NCBI GenBank assembly: GCA_947683425.1
Contig: CANTUQ010000109.1
Location: 278,501-342,500, forward strand
DNA: 64,000 nt
Reading direction: 5' to 3'
DNA from: Excoecaria cochinchinensis
Lineage: Eukaryota; Streptophyta; Magnoliopsida; Malpighiales; Euphorbiaceae
Part shown: positions 10,614-21,423 of the stretch, one piece after another
Numbering within the stretch: the stretch's first letter is position 1
How the letters are laid out: every line of letters begins with the position of its first letter
Made by a program: the position numbers and the translations under genes
Notes under the pieces: model-generated
Told to the model about the DNA's origin: nothing
The model's input: the letters and a program-made list of their open reading frames with translations, nothing else
Database searches by the model: none

Positions 10614-12420
10614 GCATTACTCAGCTGATACTGTATGGTTTCCTTCTAATTGGCCAGCTCTTTTTGATAAGCTTCATAAACAAAGAATTATCTCTCTTCA
10701 AACTCCCATTAGATGTATTCCAAAGAGTCCACCATTTTTTGAAGCATCTCTATTTGAGCCAGGACTTAAGAATAGTCAAAGGAAAGTTGATAATTCTCCG
10801 AGGAAATTTGAAGGTTCTAAGAATTGAGCTAAGAGCTCCTAGAGTTAAGCTAAGAAATTTAAGAGATGAACTGAAGGTTCTTAAATCAGAGACTCTTAGG
10901 ATCTTTCACAAAAAACTCCACATTCTCCATAAGCTTTTGCTTTGATCAGGACTTCTTATCCAGCCTCTCCTTTAAGCTCAAGTTTTCAACAAAGAGGCAC
11001 ATCCCCCTTTGAACCACTTATTTTAAGAAAGTGAAGACTAAGTTAGAAAAATTCAAGAGTTGAAATTTCAAACTTAGTCAAATGATAAAAATTTTTTACT
11101 TGGAAAACACCCAGCTACATCTCAGCTAGTTCCTAAGCAGATGAAGTAATGCGACCTATGTCCAGAAAGTCCTTTTCAAACATCAGGCCATTGCTTAGAA
11201 ACCTGGGGATTCTGGATGGGGAACCCCATTCCAAACCTTTGGTCCAAGATCTCTTTCAAAGAAAGAGACCTAAGCTTAAATCTAGAGTACTAGAAGCAGT
11301 GGCCATGGCAGACAAGCTCTCGAGGTTCTCAAATATAGTTAATCGATGGAAACCCTCGAGGATGGCATAGACTCTGGCAAGGGATGGCATCTCCTCCTCC
11401 ATTGGTATTAAAGTGATCAGTTGAGTTGGAAGAGAGGCTGCAAGAGCAAGAGTTTGCTCTTCAACAACAACAGTGGCACTCTGGAAGCCTCAGACCGATG
11501 AGTCTTCCCTAACCTCTAGAGCTTGATAGGATGGGCCGATTGATTGCCCTCCATTGTCGACTTCTTCTTTAATCGATTCTTCGCCTTATTTTTGGGCTGT
11601 TTGGCTAATTTCTTCGATAACTAAAAAACATCAATGGAATCTGTAAAAACTAAACAAAGAGGATAAGTGCTTATTCAATATAAACTAAAGCATGCATGCA
11701 TGCAAATGAATAAAATGTTTTTAAGTTCTAAAGGATCATGTTTTATCTTAGAAGTTTTTGGCTTACTTAGCGTAGCAAATAAAACCTCGGACCAGTTGGA
11801 TTGTTAGTATTTTCTTTGGCATATTTCAAGAGCTTCTCTATAACTGGTTGGAATATAAGAAGCCTAGCTGCCATGTCTTTTAGATTTTTGGCCTTGTTCG
11901 ATTGGAACAAACTTATTCCAAATCCTCCTCTTAGCCCCATCAGGAATAATTTTTCTTTATAGCTCTCGAATAAAGAGGGCAAGGTAAACAACCTCCTCTT
12001 ATTCTAGCTAGTGAAATAGTACTCAATGCTGTCCTTTTGGGCAGAAAGGTAGAAGAAATGGGTAAGAGCTCCAAGCAAAGGACAACTTTAAGCTGGTGGC
12101 ACAACACCTTAAAGCATACAATCATCCTCAATCCATTTAGATTCAATTAATTTGGAGCAATTCCATAACCACGTAAGATTTGGATGTTAAACTAGGAATT
12201 AAAGGCCACAATCCAAACTAGGGTTATGGAAAAAAAAAACCACTCATGGTTTTCCCCAAACGGCCCTTCGGAAAATGATATCAAAAGAGGACATGCCATA
12301 ATAGTCACATCCTTAGGAAGGCTATATTTGTTTTTTAGTTTGCTCACTTTCGAAGTAGAAAGTTTTGCAGGTTTATTTATAGGGTCCTTAGTCCTATAAT
12401 TAGTAAGAAAACTGATGTCT
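10614..12420 (-). pseudogene. Antisense ORF of gypsy element 1, N-terminal and coiled-coil part
   Basis: Minus-strand reading from about 12420 shows, across frames, SKLKNKYSLPKDVTIMACP and FSEGPFGENHEWF, then GGFGISLFQSNKAKN (11767-11991 frame). These match SKYGLPDDVFVMPCPDS and GGFGVRLTRSGRATILKY in element 2. The lower part (10614-11370) is Leu/Lys/Glu-rich, fitting the coiled coil of element 2. The family is that annotated as putative gypsy-type transposon protein (Transposase_28-like). Function unknown; stops and frameshifts throughout. Confidence 0.72.
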
Positions 12421-12957
12421 TAGGAAAAATCTACGTTTGATGAACTGCTAACAAGCATTCTGATTGGTAAAAAGGTAAAGAAATTATTTTGGTACTGTTC
12501 CCAAGTTGGAATTCCTAAACTACATAGATATGAAGATGAAGATGGTGAAATTTCAATGAAGTCAAAAGACATAAAACTCAATTGGCGAAGCACTTGCGAG
12601 AAAACTTTAAGAAATAAAGAAGAAATTGAAGAAAGATTGAAGATTTTAGAGAAAAGGAGTTTAGGAATCTTTGTAAGAGTGAAAAATGAAATGAAATCCA
12701 CCTGTTTATAGGTAAAAGTTGACTTATTCAACAAGCCCAGCTAAGCATTAAATCTAGATGGACCACGTGTCAATGTATGATCAGCTGACCCCTATAAACA
12801 AAGCGTTACCGACCCGAAGATTGAAGCGTTGCTAAGCGTGCCTAATAAAACTCAAATTTTTAAAACTCAAAATTCAAAATAAATTGGTTAATTAAACTGC
12901 CAAAGACTTTAATGTTATTTTTTTATTGATCCGATCGGATATGTTAGGGGGGATAAA
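12421..12957. other. Spacer upstream of antisense ORF, with PPT
   Basis: No convincing coding sequence; a 104-residue minus-strand frame at 12420-12734 has no recognisable motif and probably covers the 5' untranslated region of the antisense ORF. A purine tract TTAGGGGGGATAAA ends at 12957, directly before the 3' LTR, as expected for the polypurine tract. Confidence 0.55.
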
Positions 12958-13432
12958 TGATAAGACTATTATCAACTAGGCCTGAACTATTCTCAGCCAA
13001 GGCCCAAGACAAGCCAGAGACTAAGATGTGACACGTGGTGGTGGCTAGCTAAGCAATTATTATCATGGAAGCTGTCCAATTGGACTAATAGGGTACGTCC
13101 CTTGTCAAAGTCCACTAACACACTTCAATGCTCACGTCTCCTACTTGCTAGTTATCACATCACCGCTTACCTGCTTTGACACCTGAGCAGACCCACCTTA
13201 TAGTACTTAAATGACTTTTCACGTCTACTATAAATAGCCCAAGCCACTATAGAACTAGGTATTGAATATTTGAAACTCTTTTTCTAAGCCTTACTAACTT
13301 GAGTTTTAGAGTGCTTATACTTGGTTCGATCGAACTTGTCTTATTACAGCTTATATAGCATTGCTAATCCGATTGGCTCATTCAGAACTGCTATCTGGCC
13401 TTATTATATTTCTGATATCCTAAGATCTATCA
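12958..13432 (+). repeat. 3' LTR of gypsy element 1
   Basis: 475 bp beginning TGATAAGACTATTATC and ending GATCTATCA, aligning to 913-1388. TATA-like TATAAATAGCCC at about 13229. The sequence right after 13432 (ATTATATATAAGG) resumes the host-like segment also found at 46520 onward. Confidence 0.82.
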
Positions 13433-13789
13433 ATTATATATAAGGTTTTGATTATGTTAGAAAATTTAAGAAAATAAAAAATAAATTTAATACAAAGAGT
13501 TTTATTGTGATTAATGTATGATAAAATTCAATAAAGAAAGGGAATAATTCGTTATAAAACACAAAAAAGCCATATAAATGTGCTTAGGGAAGATAATAAT
13601 CTTTAATGGCAAAATTTTTTTCATGTTTCTTGTATATTGACGAGGGGCTATTGCCTACCTATTAGGGGAAAGGAGACTGAATTTCTAATTGAACCGAAAC
13701 TCACTCTAGAGCTAACAATGGCTGCTAATTATCTTCATACTTGATTCAATTACTTTGGGCAAACCTAAGACGAGTCTCAAGTCTGTAAG
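13433..13789. repeat. Host-like segment, copy A, right part
   Basis: About 360 bp closely matching 46523-46885, with shared blocks such as AAATGTGCTTAGGGAAGATA and GGCTGCTAATTAT. The match ends at GTCTGTAAGC, where copy A runs into a copia LTR (TGATGAAAATAAG at 13790). Copy B continues with different sequence. No coding capacity recognised. Confidence 0.78.
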
Positions 13790-13990
13790 CTGATGAAAAT
13801 AAGATCATGAAATAATAATACTTAAGAAAAAGATTAGAGAGAAGAGTGTTGCATTTTCTATGTGCTTAATAGACCATAATACCAATATAAATATACAAGG
13901 AATTCTACAAAAAAAAATGAAAGGAAAAAAACTATAACATCAAAGGAATGTGATCTAATATGACATGATCTGTAGATTTCTCTAATATTC

Positions 13991-14500
13991 CAACTTAGAG
14001 AAGTGGCAAGATATATTACTAATCGAATGGTGGTATGTTTGAGTGTGGTGTTGAATGTCTTATCATAATTCAGGATGAATGTCTTATCATAATCCACTCC
14101 TGGAATTTGAAAGTGCCCATGTGCTATTAGACATGCCTTGTATCGATCCACATTTCCATCTTCTTTATATTTAGTGTGAAATATCCATTTTGATCCTATC
14201 ACATTTGTGTTTGAAGGCCGTAGAATAAGAGCTGCTAGTTCCTTTCTCATTATTGCTTTTCAATAATCCTCTTTAATGGCTGATTTTCAAGTTTTTAGTT
14301 CAATAATTATAGCATAAGCATGAAATAAATCTGGTGGTTTAAGACTTGGATTGTTCCGAGCCATCCTTCTAGTGATCATATAGTGTGTGCGACTAGAATT
14401 ATTTGATGCAATTAATGGTAAGACCACTTCTAGTTTTCTTGAAAGACCATCAGAATTAAAGAAGGAAATATCAATTTTAGAAGTTGAAGAACCCTTGCCT
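13991..14500 (-). pseudogene. Copia reverse transcriptase, N-terminal fragment
   Basis: The minus strand reads (M)RKELAALILRPSNTNVIGSK, then WIFHTKYKEDGNVDRYKACL and IPGVDYDKTF..TLKHTTIRLVI, the RVT_2 start. An internal repeat of DKTF (about 24 bp) breaks the pattern. It is about 85-90% alike the fragment at 45075-45580, so both come from one family. The catalytic YVDD region is absent. Confidence 0.85.
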
Positions 14501-14779
14501 TTTTTAATAAAGATTTATAATCTACAGATTGTTCTTACTCAGCTGGTACTTTAGTTAAGTGTTCTACTAGTGGTTCGTGCTCTGATTGTCCGGTGTTTTG
14601 CTCCAGTTTTGATGCTATTCTAGTATGGTGATCTACTAGCATCTTGTGCTCTAATTGACCTGTGTTCTGCTACTTTTTTTTGCTGCTGTATTGTTTTATT
14701 CTGAAGACATATGCTTTACTGTTTTTACAGAATTTAGAGATACGCATGGTAGAAACAAATTTAATGTAACTGCAAAAGT

Positions 14780-15281
14780 TTATGAGCTCATTTTTCTTGG
14801 CATCCATTCATCAAAATTAGGAATATTAGTTAGAGTAAGATATGAAGCCTCAATGTGAGAATCATGATCATGTTTAAATGGAAAATAAGACTCATAAAAA
14901 ATAACATGGTGAGAGAGAAAATCTATCTTTGTTGTAGGCTCCAAACATCGATACACTTTATGAATAAGGCTGTATCTAATGAAAACACAAGAATAAGTTC
15001 TTCTTGAAAATTTATTTTGAGTGGAATGTTGCAAGGATGGAAAGCAATAGTAACCATTGACTTTCAAACCCGTATAAGAAGGTAATCTTCTAAAAAGTTT
15101 GTGATATGGACTTTATTTTTTGAGTTTAATTGAAAGCAGCCGATTTATCAGATAAATTGAGCAAAAAAACATCAAAACAAAGTTGCAAATGAAGATTAGC
15201 ATGGAAAATCATAGTGAGAGCTAGTTTTACGATATGTCTATACTTTCGTTCTACAACACCATTTCACTCTAGTGTTCTTAG
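14780..15281 (-). pseudogene. Copia integrase, C-terminal part
   Basis: Frame 14780-15067 reads GYYCFPSLQHSTQNKFSRRT, CVFIRYSLIHKVYRCLEPTT, then SHHVIFYESYFPFK, the post-core region of plant copia integrases. Upstream to 15281 comes the end of the core (reads like LEWNGVVERKYRH), which is split from the preceding CPRT by the MITE at 15282. Confidence 0.85.
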
Positions 15282-15773
15282 AGGGTTGATTTGACTCACA
15301 GTCACTCAATTTATCACTTATTGCGTAAAAATAACCGACTTTTTTTCTGAATTAAATGTCACTGAACTTTTAACATTTTTGCAAAAAAATTATGTTGACC
15401 GGAATCCAGCGAGGACCCTCGCCGGATTGATCACATGGCATGCCATCTCAGAAACTACATGTCGTTTAACAATATTTCCAACAAATACTACATTTAAATC
15501 AATTTCACTCACGGTAACTAAACTTATAATTTATCGCGCAAAAGTAACCAACTTTTTTTTCCAACTTAAATGTTACTGAATTTTTAACATTTTTGCAAAA
15601 AAGTCATGTATTTACTATTTTTCGCCAAGTGTCATATGCCATGTCATCAATCTGGCAATGGTTCTTACCGGATTTCGGTTTACATGACTTTTTTGCAAAA
15701 AGTCAGAAAAAAAAAAGTCGGTTACTTTTGTGCGATAAGTGATAAGTTGAGTGACCATGAGTGAAATTAACTC
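15282..15773. mobile_element. Mutator-type MITE 1, 492 bp
   Basis: Terminal inverted repeats of about 60 bp: the left end (AGGGTTGATTTGACTCAC) pairs with the right end (reverse complement GAGTTAATTTCACTCATGG), both continuing into GTCACTCAA..TATCACTTA and AACCGACTTTTT. Flanks TGTTCTTAG (15273-15281) and TGTTCTTGG (15774-15782) form a 9-bp target duplication with one mismatch. An internal second copy of the end sequence lies at about 15494-15610. No ORF. It splits the copia integrase between CPRT and the NGVVER motif. Confidence 0.85.
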
Positions 15774-15782
15774 TGTTCTTGG

Positions 15783-16212
15783 ACAAGAAACTTGCAATTA
15801 AATGCAAGAATTATAGACATGATTTAAGAACATTTTTAATGAGTACTTACTACCACCATCACATTGGAAAATTTTAATTTTTCTGTCAAATTGATTTTCC
15901 ACAATTTTTTAAAACTTGAAAAAACTTCAAAGGATATATCCAAAAGTATCTAGAGTAATTATCTACAAATAGAGCATAATATCTGAAATGTTGAATAGTT
16001 TGGATAGGAGCTGGTCCCTACAAGTCACTACGGATTTTATTCAAAGGAAATAAAGAAATTTTATTAGATGCAGAGAAAAAGAATTTACAACTTTTTCCCA
16101 TTTAAAAACTAGCACAAATAGAGGAATTTTGTGTCCAATTAACAACATCCAATAGTTTATTATTCTTCATAAGGGATAAAGGTTTTGAATTGACATGTAC
16201 TATGCAATCATG
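15783..16212 (-). pseudogene. Copia integrase core, N-terminal part
   Basis: Minus-strand frames show GPAPIQTIQHFRYYALFVDN and YSRYFWIYPL, the start of the rve core with its first Asp (VDNYSR), preceded by a decayed H2C2 region and GAG-pre-integrase. Several stops. Confidence 0.7.
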
Positions 16213-16600
16213 CTAAATAGGTGAAAAAGCTCTATTTTTTACAGCACTTAAGGCTTTATGGACATCATCTCTCAAAGTATATAGTTGTCCCTTCTTCGTT
16301 CCTAATGCTAGAATCCTGCCCATGTGATTTTTAACAACAAAACCATTGCATGAGAACTCAAAAGTGCAATTTTGATCAAATGTGAGCTTTCTAACGGAGA
16401 GCAAATTTTTTGTTAGGTCTGGTACTATTAGAACATCGTTTATATGCAAATTTCCTTTACTAGTTTTAATGCAAGTATCTCCAGCATGAGAGATAGGGAG
16501 CTGATTTTCATTACCAACACATATCACATCATTTTCAGAACAAGGAAGAGCCTCAAATATAGGCGATGGCACTAGAATTAGAATTAAAATTATCATATGA
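16213..16600 (-). pseudogene. Copia protease end and GAG-pre-integrase
   Basis: A 127-residue minus-strand frame contains ISHAGDTCIKTSKGNLHIND, VLIVPDLTKNLLSVRKLTFD and FVVKNHMGRILALGTKKGQL. This is the C-terminal half of the copia protease running into the GAG-pre-integrase segment. The catalytic DSGA part is not recognisable upstream, suggesting loss or frameshift. Confidence 0.8.
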
Positions 16601-16879
16601 GAATCAACAGTAGCTACAATGATAAGAGCTTCAAGAATATCCTCGAATTGATGAGAGTAATCATATTGATACCAACAATCAAGGGTAGAATGATTAAGTT
16701 TATCGCAACAGCTAATCTGATCTATTTGATTGGATGCAGTTCTGATATGTTGTTGATCTGTACAGCTTGTTTTGAAATTTTTGCTGGTGTTCTGATTTTG
16801 ATCAGAGGGATTGGAGTTCTGTGGACGGTTTTACTAGTTTGTTCTACTAGTGGGTTGAAAGCCATGTCATCGAGATAAA

Positions 16880-17965
16880 AAATATCCACCCCGACTTCCT
16901 TTAGCATTTCAACCACGACCTCTTTAACCAATAAAGGCTTGATTGTGATTAAGATGGCTCTTTTATTCTTCATGAAAAATTTACATTGTAAGTTCATGAC
17001 TTTGGAGAGCAAGTATAAATTGTTGAAAAGTTGGATATGGTGGTTTAGTAAGCATGACAATATGAAAAACTTGATATTTTGAGCCCAAACTTCTTGAAAA
17101 TTGAAAAACCATATCAAGATCTGATAATGGTTTGTTAATGGTAGTAAGATTGTCACAAATGTCTTTAAAATGACGGAAATATTCACCAAGACTTTGAGTT
17201 CCCTTTGAAAGAGTCATTAATAGGCTTTTTAAATGACCTTCTTTTTCGACAGTAACGGGTAAAAAATGATCTTGTATAAACTTCCATAATTTGTGTATTG
17301 AGGTGATTTCAAAAGGAAGGTTGAAAGCATCTTTATGCACTTTAGCAAGAAGCCATGCCGACAGTAGACCATCATTTATTACCAAATATCATTTAGAGAA
17401 GGACCAGTATTGGGTTAATTTCTTCGGTGGTCACTCAACTTTTCGCTTATAACGATTTGGTCACTAAACTTCAATTTGTAACGAAAAAATAACTCATCTA
17501 TTATTTTGTAACGAAAAAATCACAATAATCAGAAATTGTACTCGCCGGTAACCGGCGCATGATCTGCACGGCACAAAGTTGAAGTTTAGTGACTATATCG
17601 TTACAAGACACAAAGTTTAGTGACCACCACAGAAATTAACTCTAATCTGACGTGACAAAATTTTTGATGTGTCATTGGGGTTTGCCGTACCGATCATGCA
17701 CCGGTTACCGGCGAGCACAATTTCCGATCATTGTGATTTTTTCGTTACAAAATAATAGATGAGTTATTTTTTCATTACAAATTGAAGTTTAGTGACCAAA
17801 TCGTTACAAGCCACAAAATTGAGTGACCACCGAAGAAATTAACCCGACCAGTATCCATTATCATGTGATGATAAAGTCCAATATTTCGAATGAGGGGAAT
17901 GATTTATGACCACCAAAGGAGGAAATTGTTGTTATTTAGTTTTATAAAGACAAGGGTAGAACATT
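16880..17965 (-). pseudogene. Copia gag (UBN2-type), interrupted
   Basis: Frame 16981-17385 reads KLWKFIQDHFLPVTVEKEGH, LKSLLMTLSKGTQSLGEYFR and FKDICDNLTTINKPLSDLDM, the classic copia capsid. It is followed (minus strand) by a Gly/Asn-poor linker to about 16880 and preceded by a piece at 17855-17965 beyond the MITE. Broken by the MITE and several frameshifts. Confidence 0.82.
17411..17845. mobile_element. Mutator-type MITE 2, 435 bp, TSD GACCAGTAT
   Basis: The element is a long palindrome: the left end GGGTTAATTTCTTCGGTGG is repeated inverted at the right end (CCACCGAAGAAATTAACCC), and the arms extend through TTAGTGACC and AAATAATAGATGAGTTA. GACCAGTAT occurs at 17402-17410 and 17846-17854, a perfect 9-bp duplication typical of Mutator-like elements. 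No ORF. Shares TIR style (ATTT...GGTCACTCAA) with MITE 1 but is a different family. Confidence 0.92.
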
Positions 17966-18028
17966 GACGAAAGGTTTGCAGAGTGATAGTGGGTTTATGG
18001 GTATAGGTTTATTTTCAGTTGTAGTAAC

Positions 18029-18544
18029 TGATAAAGCCATTTCTGACCTTATCGGGAGGTACGCCGGGCACTGTACAATATTGTCCGCTTTGGGCCGGAG
18101 CCCTCACGGCTTTGTTTCTGGGGCTTTGCCCCAAAAGGCCTTGTACTGGTGAAGGGTGTTCATGGCCTTTATATGGCCTACTTCAACCACTTCAACAGCC
18201 GATGTGGGATTAGGATAGCATTGCTATCACTATTCCCCCTCTCGAGAGAGGGCTCGGCGCTGGCCGCTTACGGGACTGGCCGCTTATCGGGACTGGCCGC
18301 TTTGGGCGCTGCCGTTCGGGCGCTGGCCTCGGCTCTCAACGAAAGCACCAAATGATAAAGCCATTTCTGACCTTATCGGGAGGTACGCCGGGCACTGTAC
18401 AATATTGTCCGTTTTGGGCCGGAGCCCTCACGGCTTTGTTTCTGGGGCTTTGCCCCAAAAGGCCTTGTACAGGTGAAGGGTGTCCATGGCCTTTATATGG
18501 CCTACTTCAACCACTTCAACAGCCGATGTGGGATTAGGATAGCA
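18029..18544 (-). mobile_element. TRIM retrotransposon, 516 bp
   Basis: Two 192-bp direct repeats (18029-18220 and 18353-18544), starting TGATAAAGCCATTTCTGACC and ending GGATTAGGATAGCA, differ at about three positions. The 132-bp interior is GC-rich and has no domain. On the minus strand a primer-site-like TTTGGTGCTTTCGTTGAGAG directly follows the LTR at 18353, and a purine tract (GAGAGGGGGAATAG) lies near the other LTR, setting the orientation. No target duplication found: flanks are GTAAC and TTGCC. Short frames here (18149-18537) are not genes. Confidence 0.88.
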
Positions 18545-18554
18545 TTGCCGGACA

Positions 18555-20771
18555 TGTACCCTAAAAGAATTAACTTAAATTGGCATGTGTGTGTGAATTG
18601 AATGTGAGTTTTGGACTAAATTGAAATGAATGCAGGACTTGATTGAAAGTTGAGTGGATAGTTTAGTGGCTAATTGGTATATTTATGAGATTAAGTTAGG
18701 AATGGTTTAAGGGCAGATTAGGTCACTTAATGATGGTTTAATTAAGAATAAAATAGTGTAAGAATCAGTTGGTGGGGGCTGATTTAGTGAGTGGAATCCG
18801 TGTGGCTTCTTGAGAGTGAGCCACCTCCACTTTTGCATGCATAAGTCTTTTGAGGAGGGTAATGACCCATTTGTGAGGATTGAATCATTTTCTGTGTTTT
18901 TTACCTTCTCTTGCCATGTGAGTAGTTCCTTTAGTCTCTAAATCAATTGCATAATTGTTAAGAAGTTCAAGTTGTTAAGTTGCTCAAGAGTTAAGTTGTT
19001 GGACTTAAGGGGTAAGTAATTATGAATGCTTGTTCTCATCTTCTACTCTTTTTCTTGGTTTTGATTTGGTATTGGAATGAGAATTGATGGATTATGTTCA
19101 ATTCTGGAATTGGACTGGTTTTGCTAGTTGAAGAAGTGAAGAAGGATAAAGGGAAAGCTGTAATCGGAGAACCGAGCGTTCATCGAGATTAGGAGCTACG
19201 GCGATAAGGTTTGGGAACAAACCCTAGTTGTATAACTATGAAAATTGAGTTGCTTGAATATGAATTTGGTATGAATCATGTGTATGTGAGAAGTAATGGC
19301 CTTGAGCATGAAATTGATAGGCTTTATGGAAATGTTGTTTGAGAATATGTATGCTATGTGTACAATGAATATGATTTATGCTATGAGTGAATGCCAATGT
19401 CAAGATGGAAATCAGGTATGTGCCAATTGGGTATGTGGATGATGAATTGGGATAATTTGTTAAAAAGGAAAATGGGTTAGAAGTCCTTGAAAGGAAATGG
19501 GAATAGAATGTGGAATTGGAATCTTGCATGGGTCACGGTGACAATCAAATTGATTGTGACCGTGAGGTATGCTGGAGTTCTATTCTGCCTAGCTGAATTG
19601 GGTATGTCACGGTGACAACCAAAATGGTTGTGACCGTGAGGTATCCAAGGAAGCATTCTGCCCTGCAAAACATGATATGTCACGGTGACAATCAAAGTGA
19701 TTGTGACCGTGACATACCCTCAAGTAGCATTCTGCCGAGAATTGGAAATATGTCACGGTGACAATCAAATTGATTCTGACCGTGACCTGTCCTCAATGTG
19801 CATTCTGTTTTGGACTTCAACATGTCACGGTGACAACCAAATTGGTTATGACCATGACCTACCCTGTTTTGTCAATATACCCCTAATGTGTTTGGCCTTT
19901 CAATGGCAAGGCTTTGAGCTGAAATGAAGGACATTATGAGTAAGTAATATGTGCGTATTAAGTAATGTACATTTGCATGCTACATGATGATTCTTGAATG
20001 CAATCAAATATGTGATTAGTAACTATGAAGAATGAGTTTGGAAACATATTGAGTATGCAAGAGAAATGTATAGCTATGTGTTAATGCGAATGTGTAGAGT
20101 GAATGTGTTGTTAGCTATCAACATATGTGATGTGAAAAGTGATCAATGTGAATTGAATATTATGCTTAACAACTTAAGCTTGCGAGTCAAGTAGTGGATA
20201 GTTAGGCATGCCTATAGGGTCAAGTGCTGCAGCCCCATGCATTTAATGTGTCTGATTCCATGGGAATCACAATGCGAAAACAATGCGAATAATCCTTGCT
20301 GGATTTTATTATAAGTGAATTGATGTTAAGTACTTGAGGGTACCAATGCGTAAATGTAATCTCGATGAGATTCTAGTACCTGAGTGGTACCAATGCGATA
20401 CCCGTTATCCGCGTCTTTGGATTGCAGGCTAATCAACTAATTAATAAGTGGAAATGATTGTGATACAATATAGTATGTGATGTGAATACGCGAATATGTG
20501 AATGTGGCTTTATGATTGAATATAGTGTTATGCATGGAATGGAATTTGATGAAGTGATTCTTAACCAAGTATGACTGTTAGCATGCAATGTGTGATAACC
20601 ATGTTGTGTGATAAATTACTTGTTGTATGTGTTCCCCACTAAGCGTTATCGCTTAGCACGGGTTTACTCTAATCCGTGCAGGTACGGACAAGAGGTGACC
20701 GAAGGACGCACCTGCATATCGACAGTCAACAATAGGAAGTGGACAGAATTTCCCCTATACCGGTCCCTATC
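18555..20771 (+). repeat. Chromovirus-like LTR, outer copy, 3' end cut
   Basis: Begins TGTACCCTAAAAG, a decayed form of the TGTAACACCC start common in plant chromovirus LTRs. It contains a hairpin array (19532-19860) and the block CCCCACTAAGCGTTATCGCT at about 20635, which recurs at about 23503 in the inner LTR about 480 bp from its end. Here the sequence is cut by insertion of the inner LTR at 20772. No internal region or second LTR was found, and no matching 5-bp flanks, so calling it a full solo LTR is an inference. Confidence 0.65.
19532..19860. repeat. Five-unit hairpin array in outer LTR
   Basis: Units start at 19532, 19605, 19679, 19752 and 19824 (spacing 72-74 bp). Each has a 35-base imperfect palindrome, left arm GTCACGGTGACAAYCA and right arm TGRTTGTGACCGTGAC or a close variant, with a 2-4 base loop, followed by a spacer containing CATTCTGCC or a variant. 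The single internal mismatch is kept in all units. Confidence 0.9.
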
Positions 20772-20929
20772 TGTCACACCGCAAATCGGGCTTAGTCGGA
20801 TTTGGCAAGCTAAGTCGGATAAGTGAAGGGTATTTCGGTAATTTGTGTATGAGGAATTTGGATGATAAGGATTTAATTGCTAAGTAATTAATTAAATAAG
20901 TTAAGTGTGGAAAATTATTTGGTGTGCAT

Positions 20930-21042
20930 GTGGTGTATGGTTGTAGGGTGTTTTGTTGTGGCAATTATCTAATGGTTGTAGGGTGTTTTGTTGTGGAAAA
21001 TTATTTGGTGTGCATGTGGTGTATGGTTGTAGAATGCACTTG
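20930..21042. repeat. Short direct duplication in inner LTR
   Basis: A block containing GGTGTGCATGTGGTGTATGG and GGTTGTAGGGTGTTTTGTTG is present twice within about 110 bp. Confidence 0.8.
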
Positions 21043-21423
21043 ACCTTTCTTTGGTTATTAAGCCGTATTGGGAGTTATAGAACTCCAAATGGTATGAAAT
21101 CAGTTCCGTTGGAAAGCTAAGATATAGTCCTACAAATGTGTTAGAAATACGTTTGAGCTAATTCTAATTCTAAGTGTCCCAAAAGTGGTCATGAAGTAGA
21201 GCTATCTTCTTTGGCCGGGTTCAGGGGAGCACTATAGGTTGTTTAGATCATATCTGAATCTGTAGATGTCCATTTGATCTGAAATTTGTTGCATTTGAAA
21301 TTTAACATCTTATGGAACAAATGTTAAGAAGGAAAGTTTGCCTAAAAATGTCGTTTAGGCTGAATAAAAATGAGTTGTGAAGCAGTCCTGAATCCTAGCT
21401 TCTGTTTTGCAAATTTTTGATAG

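Larger units (their letters stand above)
896..13432 (+). mobile_element. Ty3/gypsy (Tat-type) element 1, degenerate, with nested solo LTR
   Basis: Direct LTRs at about 913-1388 and 12958-13432 enclose gag, protease, RT and integrase remnants on the plus strand and an antisense extra ORF on the minus strand before the 3' LTR. An extra antisense ORF is known for the Tat lineage. The interior also holds a duplicated gag start, an inverted LTR/leader copy (2400-2930) and a solo LTR (7472-10608). Without the solo LTR the element is about 9.4 kb. The RNase H segment is missing, many stops are present, and the left LTR edge is unclear. The flanks ATGAT and ATTAT could be a decayed 5-bp target duplication, but this is not proven. 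Confidence 0.82.
13790..17965 (-). mobile_element. Copia element 2, degenerate, with two MITEs
   Basis: The minus strand has the copia order gag, protease, integrase, RT. The RT is cut in its N-terminal half at about 13991 and followed by probable LTR sequence (13790-13990). The C-terminal RT and RNase H are missing. Two Mutator-type MITEs (15282-15773, 17411-17845) are inserted. The 5' LTR is not recognisable beyond 17965, where a TRIM follows. Confidence 0.78.

Noticed and set aside
18149..18537. Short plus-strand frames around the TRIM
   Set aside because: They run through LTR and GC-rich interior repeats, with no domain and the same peptide repeated by the LTR duplication.
18024..18549. 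Target duplication for the TRIM
   Set aside because: Flanks GTAAC and TTGCC do not match under any 4-6 bp choice I tried.
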